From contig CALFMN010000096.1 of the NCBI GenBank assembly GCA_937879875.1, positions 1 to 5,637 on the forward strand: a stretch of DNA of 5,637 bases, written 5' to 3'. The notes below the pieces were generated by a model that saw nothing but the letters and a program-made list of their open reading frames with translations, was not told the origin of the DNA and searched no databases. Positions 1 to 5,637 of this stretch are shown one piece after another. How positions within the stretch are numbered: position 1 is the first letter of the stretch; each line of letters opens with the position of its first letter. The stretch comes from an uncultured Chloroflexota bacterium. GTDB taxonomy: Bacteria; Chloroflexota; Dehalococcoidia; CAUJGQ01. Position numbers and translations under genes: made by a program.

Positions 1-23
1 CACACCCGATGCCACCCTCTCAC

Positions 24-797
24 TCATAGGTATCGCACGATGCAAAGGCCCTGAGACACCTGGCCCTCCACTTGCTTGAGGGCAATGGCGATGGCCTGGT
101 CGGGCGGCAACGCGCGCCCCTCGGCCCATGCCGCCGCAAAGAGCTCGTCGCCCACGGCGGCGCGCACCGCGGTCAGCGTGTCCGCGCGCACGCCGCTTTG
201 GCCCGGGAGATTGCGCGCAATGTCCGCCGCATCGCGTAAGCTCTCGGCTGCGCTCAGCAGCCGCGCCGCTTCCTGCCAGCGCCCGCGCAGGCCGGAGACC
301 CGCGCCAGCCCTTCGAGCGACGCGAGTACGAGTAGCCGCTCCCCCGTCGACTGCCCCTGTGCCAGGACCTCGCTGAAGAGGGAGCCTGCACCCGCCGCAT
401 CGCTGACAGCCACCGCAACATGGCCGAGCGTCCAGAGCACCAGCGCTGCGAACCAGCTATCCCCCTGCTCGCGGGCGATCCGCCGGCTCTCCTCGAGCAA
501 CGAGCGGGCGGTCGCCTGGTCGCCACGGCGCGAAAGCAGCCTGCCGAGATCAAGCAGCGGCCGGGTCAGGCCCCACTGGTCGCCCACCTCGCGGTAGAGC
601 GCGGTGCTCTGGTCGAACAGCGACAACGCCTGGTCCAGATCGTTTTCGTCCTCGCAGAGGTGTCCAAGGCGGTGCAGCGCATCGGCGGCCAGCAGCGGAT
701 CGGCGAGGCTCCTGCCGATCGCCAGGGCCTCCTCGCACAGCGGACGCACCGCGAAAGCCGCATTCGTGTAGTGCCATACCTGCGAACTCGGATACAC
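24..797 (-). CDS. C-terminal fragment: TPR-like helical repeats of the broken regulator
   Basis: This frame starts at a GTG (797), but that is only the first available start codon. The same frame encodes paralogue-like TPR sequence up to about 941 (ALRQGDHAPGARL, EGLSLLREIGERQ), so the true coding region is longer and belongs to the upstream ATPase fragment. Repeated helical units of about 40 residues are visible: EEALAIGRSLADPLLAADALHRLG (22-45), DLDQALSLFDQSTALYREVGD (53-73), QATARSLLEESRRIAREQGD (94-113) and AGAGSLFSEVLAQGQSTGE (135-153). The tail from RLLSAAESL to FAAAWAEGRALPPDQAIAIAL (179-240) matches residues 640-702 of the paralogue closely. In the paralogue this is followed by a linker and a LuxR HTH. 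Here the frame stops 17 residues later. TPR arrays in this family are thought to bind ligands or partner proteins. No ribosome binding site convincingly supports separate translation from 797. Confidence 0.6.
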   Translation of the reverse strand: MYPSSQVWHYTNAAFAVRPLCEEALAIGRSLADPLLAADALHRLGHLCEDENDLDQALSLFDQSTALYREVGDQWGLTRPLLDLGRLLSRRGDQATARSLLEESRRIAREQGDSWFAALVLWTLGHVAVAVSDAAGAGSLFSEVLAQGQSTGERLLVLASLEGLARVSGLRGRWQEAARLLSAAESLRDAADIARNLPGQSGVRADTLTAVRAAVGDELFAAAWAEGRALPPDQAIAIALKQVEGQVSQGLCIVRYL

Positions 798-882
798 GAA
801 CGCGCGTGCGAACCGTTGCCGCTCGCCGATCTCGCGCAGGAGCGACAGTCCCTCGTCAGTGAGCCGAGCGCCGGGCGCATGA

Positions 883-2295
883 TCACCCTGCCGGAGAGCG
901 AGAAACCCGGCGCCAACGCGCGCGATCGCTCGAGCAACGGTGCGCCCGCCCCAGCCACATGCGACCCTCGCTGTGGTAGCCGCGTCGCATCCAAAAGAAG
1001 CTGAGCGCGCCAGCCAGGCGCAGGCCGGTCTCGGCCTCGGCGGCGTCCGTCAGGCTGCAGGCGAGCGCCGCCCGGAGGTTGCCGTGTTCGTCCTCCAACC
1101 GGGTCAACCACCTGTAGCTCTCCCTGCCCCGCAGCCGTGGCTCGGCCTCCTCGGCTATGCCAAGAAAGTACTCCATATGCCAACGTCGGACGGTCTTCGT
1201 CTCCCTGGCAGCCGCCAGCCGCTCCAGTGCGAACTCGCGGATCGTCTGCAACATCGTGAAGCGCGCCTCGCCGGGGCGCGTCTCCACGCGCTGGACCAGG
1301 TTCATGTCGAGCAACGACGCCAGCCCCTCGAAGGCATCGGCTGTAGACCCGCCGGCTGCCTGGCAAACGCACTCGACCGCCTCAAGGGTGCAGCCGCCGC
1401 TGAAGATGCCCAGCCATCGAAAGAGTGCCTGCTCACCCGTGGTAAGCAGGTCGTAGCTCCAGGCGATCGCCTGCTGCAGCGTCTGCTGCCGCGTTGGCAG
1501 ATCCCGCGCTCCTCCCGTAAGTACCGCCAGACTGTGTTCAAGCCGGGCCAGTAACTCCTGCGGCGACAGCACTCTGATGCGGGCGGCAGCCAGTTCGATC
1601 GCCAGCGGCAGACCGTCCAGGCGCCGGCAGATCGCCGCCACCGTTGGCGCGTCTGCGGGCGCAAGCGCGAACTCGGGTCGAACGGCCTCCGCCCGTTGGA
1701 CAAACAGCGCTACCGCCGCCGAGCGGCTCACGGCCTCAAGGTCGGCCATACGCCCCTCCTCGGGCAGCGCCAGCGGCAACACGGGCTGTTCATGCTCCCA
1801 GCGCAGCCGCAGCGACGCCCGGCTCGTCGCCAGCAGCTTGACCTCGGGGCACCCCGCCAGCAGTTCGGCCAGGCCGGGTGCTGTAGTGAGGAGGTGCTCG
1901 AAGTTATCCAGCACCAGCAGCACCTGCTTGCCGCGCAGGTTGGCGATCACGCCCTGTGTCCGCGACCGGCCGCGCGCCTCCGGGACGCCCACCACCTGGG
2001 CGATCGCCGCGAATACGAGGTCCGGGTCCGTGAGCGGCGCGAGCGAGACGAAGTGGACGCCGTCGCGAAAGTCGTCCAGCAGCGTCTCAGCCACGGCGAG
2101 CGCCAGTCGCGTCTTGCCGACGCCGGCGGGACCGGTGAGCGTGACCAGGCGCCGATCGGCTTCCCGCAGTTGGCGCCGTACGACCGCCAACTCGGCTTCG
2201 CGGCCGATGAGCGCCGTGGGCTGCACCGGCAGATTGTGTCGTCCGGCGCCTCGTCGCGGGCGGTGAGTTGGGACGGCGGGCGGCTGACGCTCCAT
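883..2295 (-). CDS. N-terminal fragment: NB-ARC-like STAND ATPase of MalT/LuxR-regulator type
   Basis: The open frame runs to 2304 (GTG). I prefer the ATG at 2295 because AGGTGAGG lies just upstream of it and overlaps the GTG. In the numbering from the GTG, a short disordered Arg/Pro-rich leader precedes the usual family entry LIGREAEL (32-39). Walker A is GPAGVGKT (58-65), Walker B is LLVLDNFE (129-136), the sensor-like strand is LLATSR (157-162), and the GLPLAIELAA motif is at 231-240, followed by RQQTLQQAIAWSYDLL and a winged-helix-like region to about 370. These are the elements of a nucleotide-switch STAND regulator, a cytoplasmic protein expected to oligomerise on sensing a ligand; the ligand is unknown. 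All visible nucleotide-binding residues are intact. The last 19 or so residues, after GRA, are out-of-frame readthrough rich in Arg and Ser and match nothing in the paralogue. Alone, this product would have the ATPase but no TPR sensor and no DNA-binding domain. Confidence 0.75.
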   Translation of the reverse strand: MERQPPAVPTHRPRRGAGRHNLPVQPTALIGREAELAVVRRQLREADRRLVTLTGPAGVGKTRLALAVAETLLDDFRDGVHFVSLAPLTDPDLVFAAIAQVVGVPEARGRSRTQGVIANLRGKQVLLVLDNFEHLLTTAPGLAELLAGCPEVKLLATSRASLRLRWEHEQPVLPLALPEEGRMADLEAVSRSAAVALFVQRAEAVRPEFALAPADAPTVAAICRRLDGLPLAIELAAARIRVLSPQELLARLEHSLAVLTGGARDLPTRQQTLQQAIAWSYDLLTTGEQALFRWLGIFSGGCTLEAVECVCQAAGGSTADAFEGLASLLDMNLVQRVETRPGEARFTMLQTIREFALERLAAARETKTVRRWHMEYFLGIAEEAEPRLRGRESYRWLTRLEDEHGNLRAALACSLTDAAEAETGLRLAGALSFFWMRRGYHSEGRMWLGRAHRCSSDRARWRRVSRSPAG

Positions 2296-2298
2296 GGC

Positions 2299-2306
2299 CC
2301 TCACCT
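2299..2306 (-). promoter_or_regulatory. Ribosome binding site deciding the start at 2295
   Basis: On the minus strand AGGTGAGG is followed by GCC and then ATG at 2295. The alternative GTG start at 2304 lies inside this motif and has no purine-rich site of its own upstream, so the ATG is favoured. The two starts differ by three residues, so the protein is essentially the same. Confidence 0.5.
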
Positions 2307-2334
2307 GCCGAACATACGAGTGCGAAGAGTACTC

Positions 2335-2342
2335 AATATATA
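2335..2342 (-). promoter_or_regulatory. Possible -10 box upstream of the broken regulator
   Basis: The minus strand reads TATATATT in an otherwise GC-rich stretch, about 40 bases before the ATG at 2295. An 8-bp palindrome GAGTACTC (2327-2334) follows directly, where an operator overlapping the start of transcription could lie. No -35 hexamer sits at standard spacing; the nearest, TTGCTC at 2363-2368, is 20-22 bases away. If real, the second regulator has its own promoter and is not solely co-transcribed with the upstream one. The rest of the 2305-2422 gap shows no terminator. Confidence 0.25.
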
Positions 2343-2422
2343 GCGATTGCTGGCCGCGCGCCGAGCAAAACGTATCTCACGTTCGGCCGTGGCGGGCAGG
2401 GCGAAGGACTCAACGGCGCCGT

Positions 2423-4825
2423 TCAGGCGAGGCCGTGGTGGATGGCGTCGGCGATCGCCTCGGCCCGCCCGCGGATGCCGAGCCGGGCGTAGATGCGGAA
2501 GAGATGGTTTTCGACGGTTCGTTCGCTCAGCACGAGCTCCTGGGCGATCTCCTTACTGGTTCGCCCGGCGACGACCAGGCGCAGCACCGCCAGCTCGCGC
2601 GCCGTGAGCCGTGCGGCGGGAGTCTGGGAGGGCGCAGCCGCGCGCCGGCAGAGGTTGCTTGCGTCCCGGGCTGCTGGCTCCTCCGTGGCGGCAACGGGTT
2701 CGTCGGGTTCTCCATCGCAGGCGAGGGCGCAAGCCACGGCTTCATCCGCGCTCAGGGCGCCGCCTTCGGCCCAGGCCGCGGCGAACGCCTCCTCGCCAAG
2801 CGCAGCGCGCAGCTCCGCCGTGAGGCGGTCCGCCTTGGCCGGGATCGGCTCGACGCGGGAGGCAGCCATGGTCGCGAGCAGCGACGCCGAGGCGGCGAAC
2901 AGGCGCACGGCGCGCAGCGCTTGCCGTTGATGGGCAGCGTCTTCTGCCAGGACGGCGACACAGTACGCCGGCAGGCGGCGATCCCCGAGCGCCTGGGCGA
3001 GCTGCAGGCACTCGCGGATGCTGACGGCCGTCTCGCGGCCGGCGCCCCGGCCGGTCGCGACCCAGCCCTGGCCCAGCAGCGCGTATGCGAGCCCCCGCGT
3101 GTATGCGGCCTTCCGGCTGACCGCGGCGCACTCCTCGAAGAAGGTCGCGGCCGCGGCGAAGTTGGCGGCCGTGCGTTCGAGCAGGCCACGATTGTTGAGT
3201 GTGTTGGCAAGGAGCACCCGGTCGCCCAGTTCGCGGCACAGTGCCGTGCACTGGTCGAAGAGGTCACGGGCGGCGTCCAGCTCGCCTTCCAGGAACGCGA
3301 GTGTACCCAGGTTGCTGAGCAGGCGCGCGATCGCCGGCGTATCGCCGAGCTTCCTGAACAGATCGAGGCTCTGCTCGGCGTAGGCTCGCGCGGCCGGCCC
3401 GTCGCCCTGGCGCATCGCCAGCCCGCCCATACGCGAGAGCGCCCAGGCGCGAACCGGTGTCACCGCGTCTCCAGCGCGGTCGAGCGCCGCCCGGAACCAG
3501 GCCAGCCCTTCGCGGTAATGGCCCCGCACATCCCAGAAGATGAACAGCGGCAGGGCAAGGCGCAGGGCAAGCCCGCCCTGCGCCTTGGCGCTGGTCAGGT
3601 AGCTGAGCGCGGCGCGCAGGTTATCCAACTCGCGGTCCAGCCGCTCCAGCCACGCCGCCTGCTCCGGCCCTTCCAGCGCCGCGCCCGCCTCCTCCGCGAG
3701 CCGCAGGCAGTGCCCTGCAAACCGCCGCCGCACTGCGGCGGCTTCGCCCGCGCGCTCAAGCTGTTCGAGGGCGAACTCGCGGATCAGCTCCAGCATCCTC
3801 AGGCGAACCTCGCCCGCGGGCGACTCCTCGCGTTGCAGCAGGCTGGCGTTGATCAGCGCAGCGATGCTGGTCAGCACGTCACTGCCGGCATCACGACCGA
3901 TCGCTTCGGCCGCCTCGATCGTGCAGCCGCCTACGAAGACGCTGAGGCGGCGGAAGAGCGCTTGCTCCCGTTCGTCCAGCAGGTCGTAGCTCCAGCCGAT
4001 CGCCCGTCGCAAGGTCTGCTGGCGTTCGGGCAGGTCGCGGGCGCCCGCGCCCAGCAGCGAGAGCGGGCCTGCGTCGGTGGAACTCGCCCACGGCTGCGTT
4101 CCCTGCAACCGTTCCAGCAGGTTCTGCGGCGAGAGCACGGCGATTCTGACGGCCGCCAGCTCGATCGCGAGCGGCAGCCCGTCGAGCCGGCGGCAGATCG
4201 CTGCGACGGCGGCGGCGCTGCTCGGGGTCAGGGAGAACTCCGGCCGCACCGCACGGGCGCGTTCCACGAAGAGCGCGACTGCCGGCGCCGCGCTCACGGA
4301 TCGCACATCCGCGCTTTGCTGCCGATCGGGCAGGCCCAGCGGCAGCACTGGAATCTGCTGCTCCCAGCGCAGGTGCAGCGCGGCGCGGCTCGTCACCAGC
4401 AGCACGAGATGAGGACAGGCCGCCAGCAGCTCGGCCACGGCCGGCGCGGCGCCGAGCACCTGCTCGAAGTTATCGAGTATCAGCAGCACCCGCTGATCGC
4501 GCAGCGCCGCGGTCACGTTCTCCTGCAGCAGCGCGGGTCCGGCGTTGCGCACGCTAAGTGTTTGGGCGATGGCCGGCACGACGCGGACCGCATCCGTAAG
4601 CGGTGCGAGCGCGGTGAAGCGCACGCGGTCGAAGGCGCTGTACAGCGTTTCAGCCACGGCCAGCGCGAGCCGCGTCTTGCCAACGCCTGCCGGGCCGGTC
4701 AGCGTGACCAGCCGGAAGCCGCCTTCCAGTAGCTGGCGCCGGATGACCGCAAGCTCGGCGTCACGCCCGATCAGCGCGTTTGGTGAGGCCGGCAGCGGAT
4801 CCAGCATCGGTCTTATCCGCTTCAT
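2423..4825 (-). CDS. LuxR-family STAND transcriptional regulator (ATPase, TPR, HTH)
   Basis: An intact 800-residue regulator. Domains in order: entry motif LIGRDAEL (18-25), Walker A GPAGVGKT (44-51), Walker B LLILDNFE (114-121), sensor-like LLVTSR (142-147), GLPLAIELAA (216-225), and RQQTLRRAIGWSYDLL with a winged-helix-like region to about 370. TPR-like repeats cover about 395-690, for example DAARDLFDQCTALCRELGD (517-535). A charged, Ala/Pro-rich linker (705-735) leads to a full LuxR/GerE helix-turn-helix (738-795) with LTARELAVLRLV, GRTSKEIAQEL and SERTVENHLFRIYARLGI. By family knowledge it would bind ATP, sense a signal through the TPR part and activate transcription as an oligomer. The inducer and target are unknown. 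The ATG at 4825 lacks a clear ribosome binding site. A second ATG at 4807 (residue 7) is preceded by GGATAAG and may be the real start. It is divergent from the GMC oxidoreductase, a plausible but unproven target. The broken paralogue follows downstream after about 120 bases. Confidence 0.88.
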   Translation of the reverse strand: MKRIRPMLDPLPASPNALIGRDAELAVIRRQLLEGGFRLVTLTGPAGVGKTRLALAVAETLYSAFDRVRFTALAPLTDAVRVVPAIAQTLSVRNAGPALLQENVTAALRDQRVLLILDNFEQVLGAAPAVAELLAACPHLVLLVTSRAALHLRWEQQIPVLPLGLPDRQQSADVRSVSAAPAVALFVERARAVRPEFSLTPSSAAAVAAICRRLDGLPLAIELAAVRIAVLSPQNLLERLQGTQPWASSTDAGPLSLLGAGARDLPERQQTLRRAIGWSYDLLDEREQALFRRLSVFVGGCTIEAAEAIGRDAGSDVLTSIAALINASLLQREESPAGEVRLRMLELIREFALEQLERAGEAAAVRRRFAGHCLRLAEEAGAALEGPEQAAWLERLDRELDNLRAALSYLTSAKAQGGLALRLALPLFIFWDVRGHYREGLAWFRAALDRAGDAVTPVRAWALSRMGGLAMRQGDGPAARAYAEQSLDLFRKLGDTPAIARLLSNLGTLAFLEGELDAARDLFDQCTALCRELGDRVLLANTLNNRGLLERTAANFAAAATFFEECAAVSRKAAYTRGLAYALLGQGWVATGRGAGRETAVSIRECLQLAQALGDRRLPAYCVAVLAEDAAHQRQALRAVRLFAASASLLATMAASRVEPIPAKADRLTAELRAALGEEAFAAAWAEGGALSADEAVACALACDGEPDEPVAATEEPAARDASNLCRRAAAPSQTPAARLTARELAVLRLVVAGRTSKEIAQELVLSERTVENHLFRIYARLGIRGRAEAIADAIHHGLA

Positions 4826-4847
4826 TCACGCGCGAACGATGCGTGTC

Positions 4848-4853
4848 ATTATA
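4848..4853 (-). promoter_or_regulatory. TATAAT -10 box for the intact regulator
   Basis: The minus strand carries a perfect TATAAT consensus 22 bases before the ATG at 4825, in an otherwise GC-rich intergenic region. The hexamer 17 bases upstream is CAGGGG, not TTGACA, so the -35 element is weak or absent and an activator may be needed. Transcription would start near 4841, leaving a very short leader of about 15 bases before the first ATG. Confidence 0.5.
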
Positions 4854-4868
4854 GCAGCGGCGTGGCCT

Positions 4869-4913
4869 CACCCCTGGCCTCCTCTCCATTTCATGAAGAG
4901 GGGGCCAGGGGTG
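4869..4913. repeat. Long imperfect inverted repeat / hairpin in divergent intergenic region
   Basis: Positions 4869-4885 pair with 4897-4913 over 17 consecutive positions, with one T-G mismatch (4880/4902), giving CACCCCTGGCC on the left and GGCCAGGGGTG on the right. After one mismatch (4886/4896) two further pairs close a small loop around 4889-4893. The left arm is pyrimidine-rich and the right arm purine-rich. No T run follows on either strand, so it is not a canonical intrinsic terminator. Hairpins of the type CACCCCT...AGGGGTG, scattered between genes, are familiar to me from Chloroflexota genomes, so this is probably a dispersed intergenic repeat. It lies directly upstream of the TATAAT box of the regulator and could affect expression of either divergent gene. 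Confidence 0.75.
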
Positions 4914-4993
4914 GTTGGGGCATTTTGATCTCTGGGTGCGCGGGCGCGGTGGGCGAATGGGCGCTGCCTGCTACGGTGCTCGCGGGAGAGGCC

Positions 4994-5506
4994 ATGACAA
5001 CGAATAGAACGAGCGCCGCAGGCGGTTTCGACTATCTGATCGTCGGCGCGGGCTCGGCGGGGGCGACGCTGGCGGCGCGGCTGACGGAAGACCCGGCCTG
5101 CCGTGTGCTGCTGCTTGAGGCCGGGCGTGACTACACACCTGTCGAGCGGCCGTTCGAGCTGAGCGCGCCCAATCCGCAGCTCGTGCTCTACGGCGAACTG
5201 TCGCAGACCTATCTCTGGCCGGCACTGCAGGCGCGCCGCACGGAGACGCAGCGGCCGCGCTTCTTCTGGCGCGGGCGCGGCGTCGGTGGCTCCTCGGCGA
5301 TCAACGGCCAGATCGCGATCCGCGGCCTGCTCGAAGACCACGGCCTCTGGGCCGCGGCCGGCTGCAGCGGGGCGGCCCTCATCCTCTCATCTGCATGTAA
5401 AGTCTCCGACGGTTGCGCTGCGCTCTGGCTCCCAATCCTGGCGGGAAGGAGACGATCCTCCGCTGAGCGTTCCGTGGCTGGTGCGGTTAACCGTGCAGCG
5501 GTGTGA
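4994..5506 (+). pseudogene. GMC-family FAD oxidoreductase, 5' part only, truncated
   Basis: The ATG at 4994 is preceded by GGGAGAGG (4984-4991), a good ribosome binding site. The frame is open further upstream to 4862, but that part is intergenic. Family features: FAD/Rossmann motif VGAGSAG (17-23), the acidic end of the second strand in LLLEAGRDY (39-47), and the GMC signature 1 region GRGVGGSSAING (94-105), followed by WAAAGCSG (119-126). GMC enzymes oxidise alcohols or sugars (choline dehydrogenase, glucose oxidase and relatives) and are usually over 500 residues. Here similarity ends at codon 126 (about 5371). In place of the usual continuation beginning with Trp, the frame runs 44 more unrelated residues to a stop at 5504-5506. 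None of the three plus frames after 5371 resumes GMC-like sequence. The substrate-binding domain and the catalytic His region are therefore missing and the product cannot be a working enzyme. It was probably cut by a deletion or insertion linked to the mobile element nearby. Confidence 0.8.
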
Positions 5507-5584
5507 AGCGTACCGATCACTGAACGGTTAACCCGAGCAGCTTCCGCGCAGACACCGCCGGATCGCCCCTCTCTCCCATACAGC
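5372..5584. other. Unassigned stretch between truncated GMC gene and insertion-sequence end
   Basis: These 213 bases carry no recognisable gene. The frame continuing from the GMC gene reads into low-complexity Arg/Ala/Ser sequence and stops at 5506. A minus frame starting with GTG at 5520 and a 20-codon minus frame starting with ATG at 5579 show no family features. The stretch may be a remnant of an older insertion or of a different locus joined here by rearrangement. The only clear structure is the GGTTAACCGT inverted repeat described separately. Confidence 0.5.
5485..5533. repeat. Perfect 10-bp inverted repeat GGTTAACCGT / ACGGTTAACC
   Basis: GGTTAACCGT at 5485-5494 and its exact reverse complement ACGGTTAACC at 5524-5533 are separated by 29 bases. 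Each arm contains the palindrome GGTTAACC; on the left it extends to the 10-bp palindrome CGGTTAACCG (5484-5493). The centres of the two palindromes lie about 40 bases apart. This suggests paired binding sites for a dimeric protein, or a recombination-type site, rather than a terminator, because the loop would be long and no T run follows. Confidence 0.55.
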
Positions 5585-5637
5585 TGTTGATTCCGTCTGA
5601 AAACTGACCCACCTTCCGCCGGAAACCTGACCCGTCT
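5585..5637 (+). mobile_element. Probable end of an IS21-family insertion sequence (partial)
   Basis: A likely terminus begins with TGTTGATTCC at 5585. It is followed by two direct repeats of the form GAAANCTGACCC, at 5599-5610 and 5622-5633, with a period of 23 bases. Multiple short direct repeats with a TGACCC core just inside a TG-initiated end, ahead of the transposase gene istA, are typical of IS21-family elements as I remember them. The element would continue rightward beyond the window; no transposase coding sequence is inside it. The call rests on the repeat pattern alone, so the exact boundary and family are uncertain. Confidence 0.5.

Larger units (their letters stand above)
24..2304 (-). 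pseudogene. Frameshifted STAND ATPase/TPR regulator (whole locus)
   Basis: This is one ancestral gene now split over two reading frames. The first frame carries the ATPase and ends at 883. The second carries the TPR half and ends at 24. Aligning both by eye to the intact paralogue at 2423-4825 gives collinear matches: ATPase core, winged-helix region, the phrase ending in GRMWLGRA, then in the other frame FLALRQGDHAPGARL, matching LAMRQGDGPAARAY in the paralogue. The frame changes between about 935 and 950. Roughly eight residues of the linker present in the paralogue are absent here, so a small deletion of non-triplet length is as likely as a single inserted base. Skipping one base would give a protein of about 756 residues. 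Relative to the paralogue it has one extra TPR-like unit of about 40 residues and lacks the LuxR tail. A sequencing or assembly error at this GC-rich site cannot be excluded. Confidence 0.7.

Noticed and set aside
566..1372. A 268-codon minus-strand frame overlapping both halves of the broken regulator
   Set aside because: It lies in the third frame. Its translation is Arg/Gly-rich and matches neither half of the paralogue, so it is not the bridge between the two fragments.
2412..2423. Perfect 12-bp palindrome AACGGCGCCGTT at the stop of the intact regulator
   Set aside because: As a hairpin it has only a short stem around a four-base loop and no T run, so it is not a credible terminator. 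It may be a chance GC palindrome.
2294..4732. An 812-codon plus-strand open frame opposite the intact regulator
   Set aside because: It is the antisense shadow of a GC-rich gene. Its translation is Arg/Gln/Gly-rich without domain motifs, while the minus strand encodes clear Walker, TPR and HTH motifs over the same bases.
24..4825. An antiphage STAND (Avs-like) defence pair
   Set aside because: The ATPase motifs and the LuxR HTH fit the MalT/LuxR-type regulator class. There is no effector domain such as a nuclease, TIR or protease, and no neighbouring defence gene.
5485..5533. Integron attC-like site
   Set aside because: The arms do not fit the RYYYAAC / GTTRRRY core consensus, and there is no integrase or cassette structure in the window.
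5517..5579. A 20-codon minus-strand frame from ATG at 5579, with a tail like SARKLLGLTVQ
   Set aside because: It is too short to assign, crosses the inverted repeat and lacks a ribosome binding site. It could be a tail of a truncated gene, but nothing supports a family.
1..5637. CRISPR arrays, tRNA or rRNA genes, riboswitches
   Set aside because: I saw no regularly spaced repeats, cloverleaf or conserved rRNA or riboswitch motifs on either strand.

Overview
The window is GC-rich (third positions are mostly G or C). It holds three protein genes or gene remnants and the edge of a mobile element. Two long genes on the minus strand encode paralogous STAND-type regulators: an NB-ARC-like ATPase followed by TPR-like helical repeats, with a LuxR-type DNA-binding tail in one of them. 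On the plus strand, divergent from them, is the 5' end of a GMC-family flavin oxidoreductase. Stacks of such large ATPase/TPR/LuxR regulators and pyrimidine/purine-arm intergenic hairpins are common in Chloroflexota, and also occur in Actinomycetota. A Chloroflexota-like soil or metagenomic genome is my best guess, but no marker gene confirms it.

Layout. Bases 24-2304 (minus) hold the second regulator, broken by a frameshift near 935-950 into an ATPase-bearing N-terminal frame (883-2295) and a TPR-bearing C-terminal frame (24-797, with homology continuing upstream to about 941). No HTH is visible before the window ends. Bases 2305-2422 are a short gap. Bases 2423-4825 (minus) hold an intact 800-residue regulator with a complete LuxR HTH. 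Bases 4826-4993 form a divergent intergenic region with a perfect TATAAT box for the regulator and a long hairpin at 4869-4913. The GMC oxidoreductase starts at 4994 with a good ribosome binding site, but resemblance to the family stops at about 5371. Bases 5372-5584 hold no recognisable gene, only a 10-bp inverted repeat of GGTTAACCGT. From about 5585 to the window end there are tandem CTGACCC-type repeats resembling the end of an IS21-family insertion sequence.

How the parts relate. The two regulators are same-strand neighbours and clear paralogues, so a local duplication followed by decay of one copy fits best. The intact regulator is divergent from the oxidoreductase, which is a common arrangement for a regulator and its target, but no ligand or target can be read from the sequence. 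The oxidoreductase end looks damaged by a rearrangement near the insertion element. I see no complete novel multi-gene system here. The most informative features are the decay pattern, the truncation junction and the two structured non-coding repeats.
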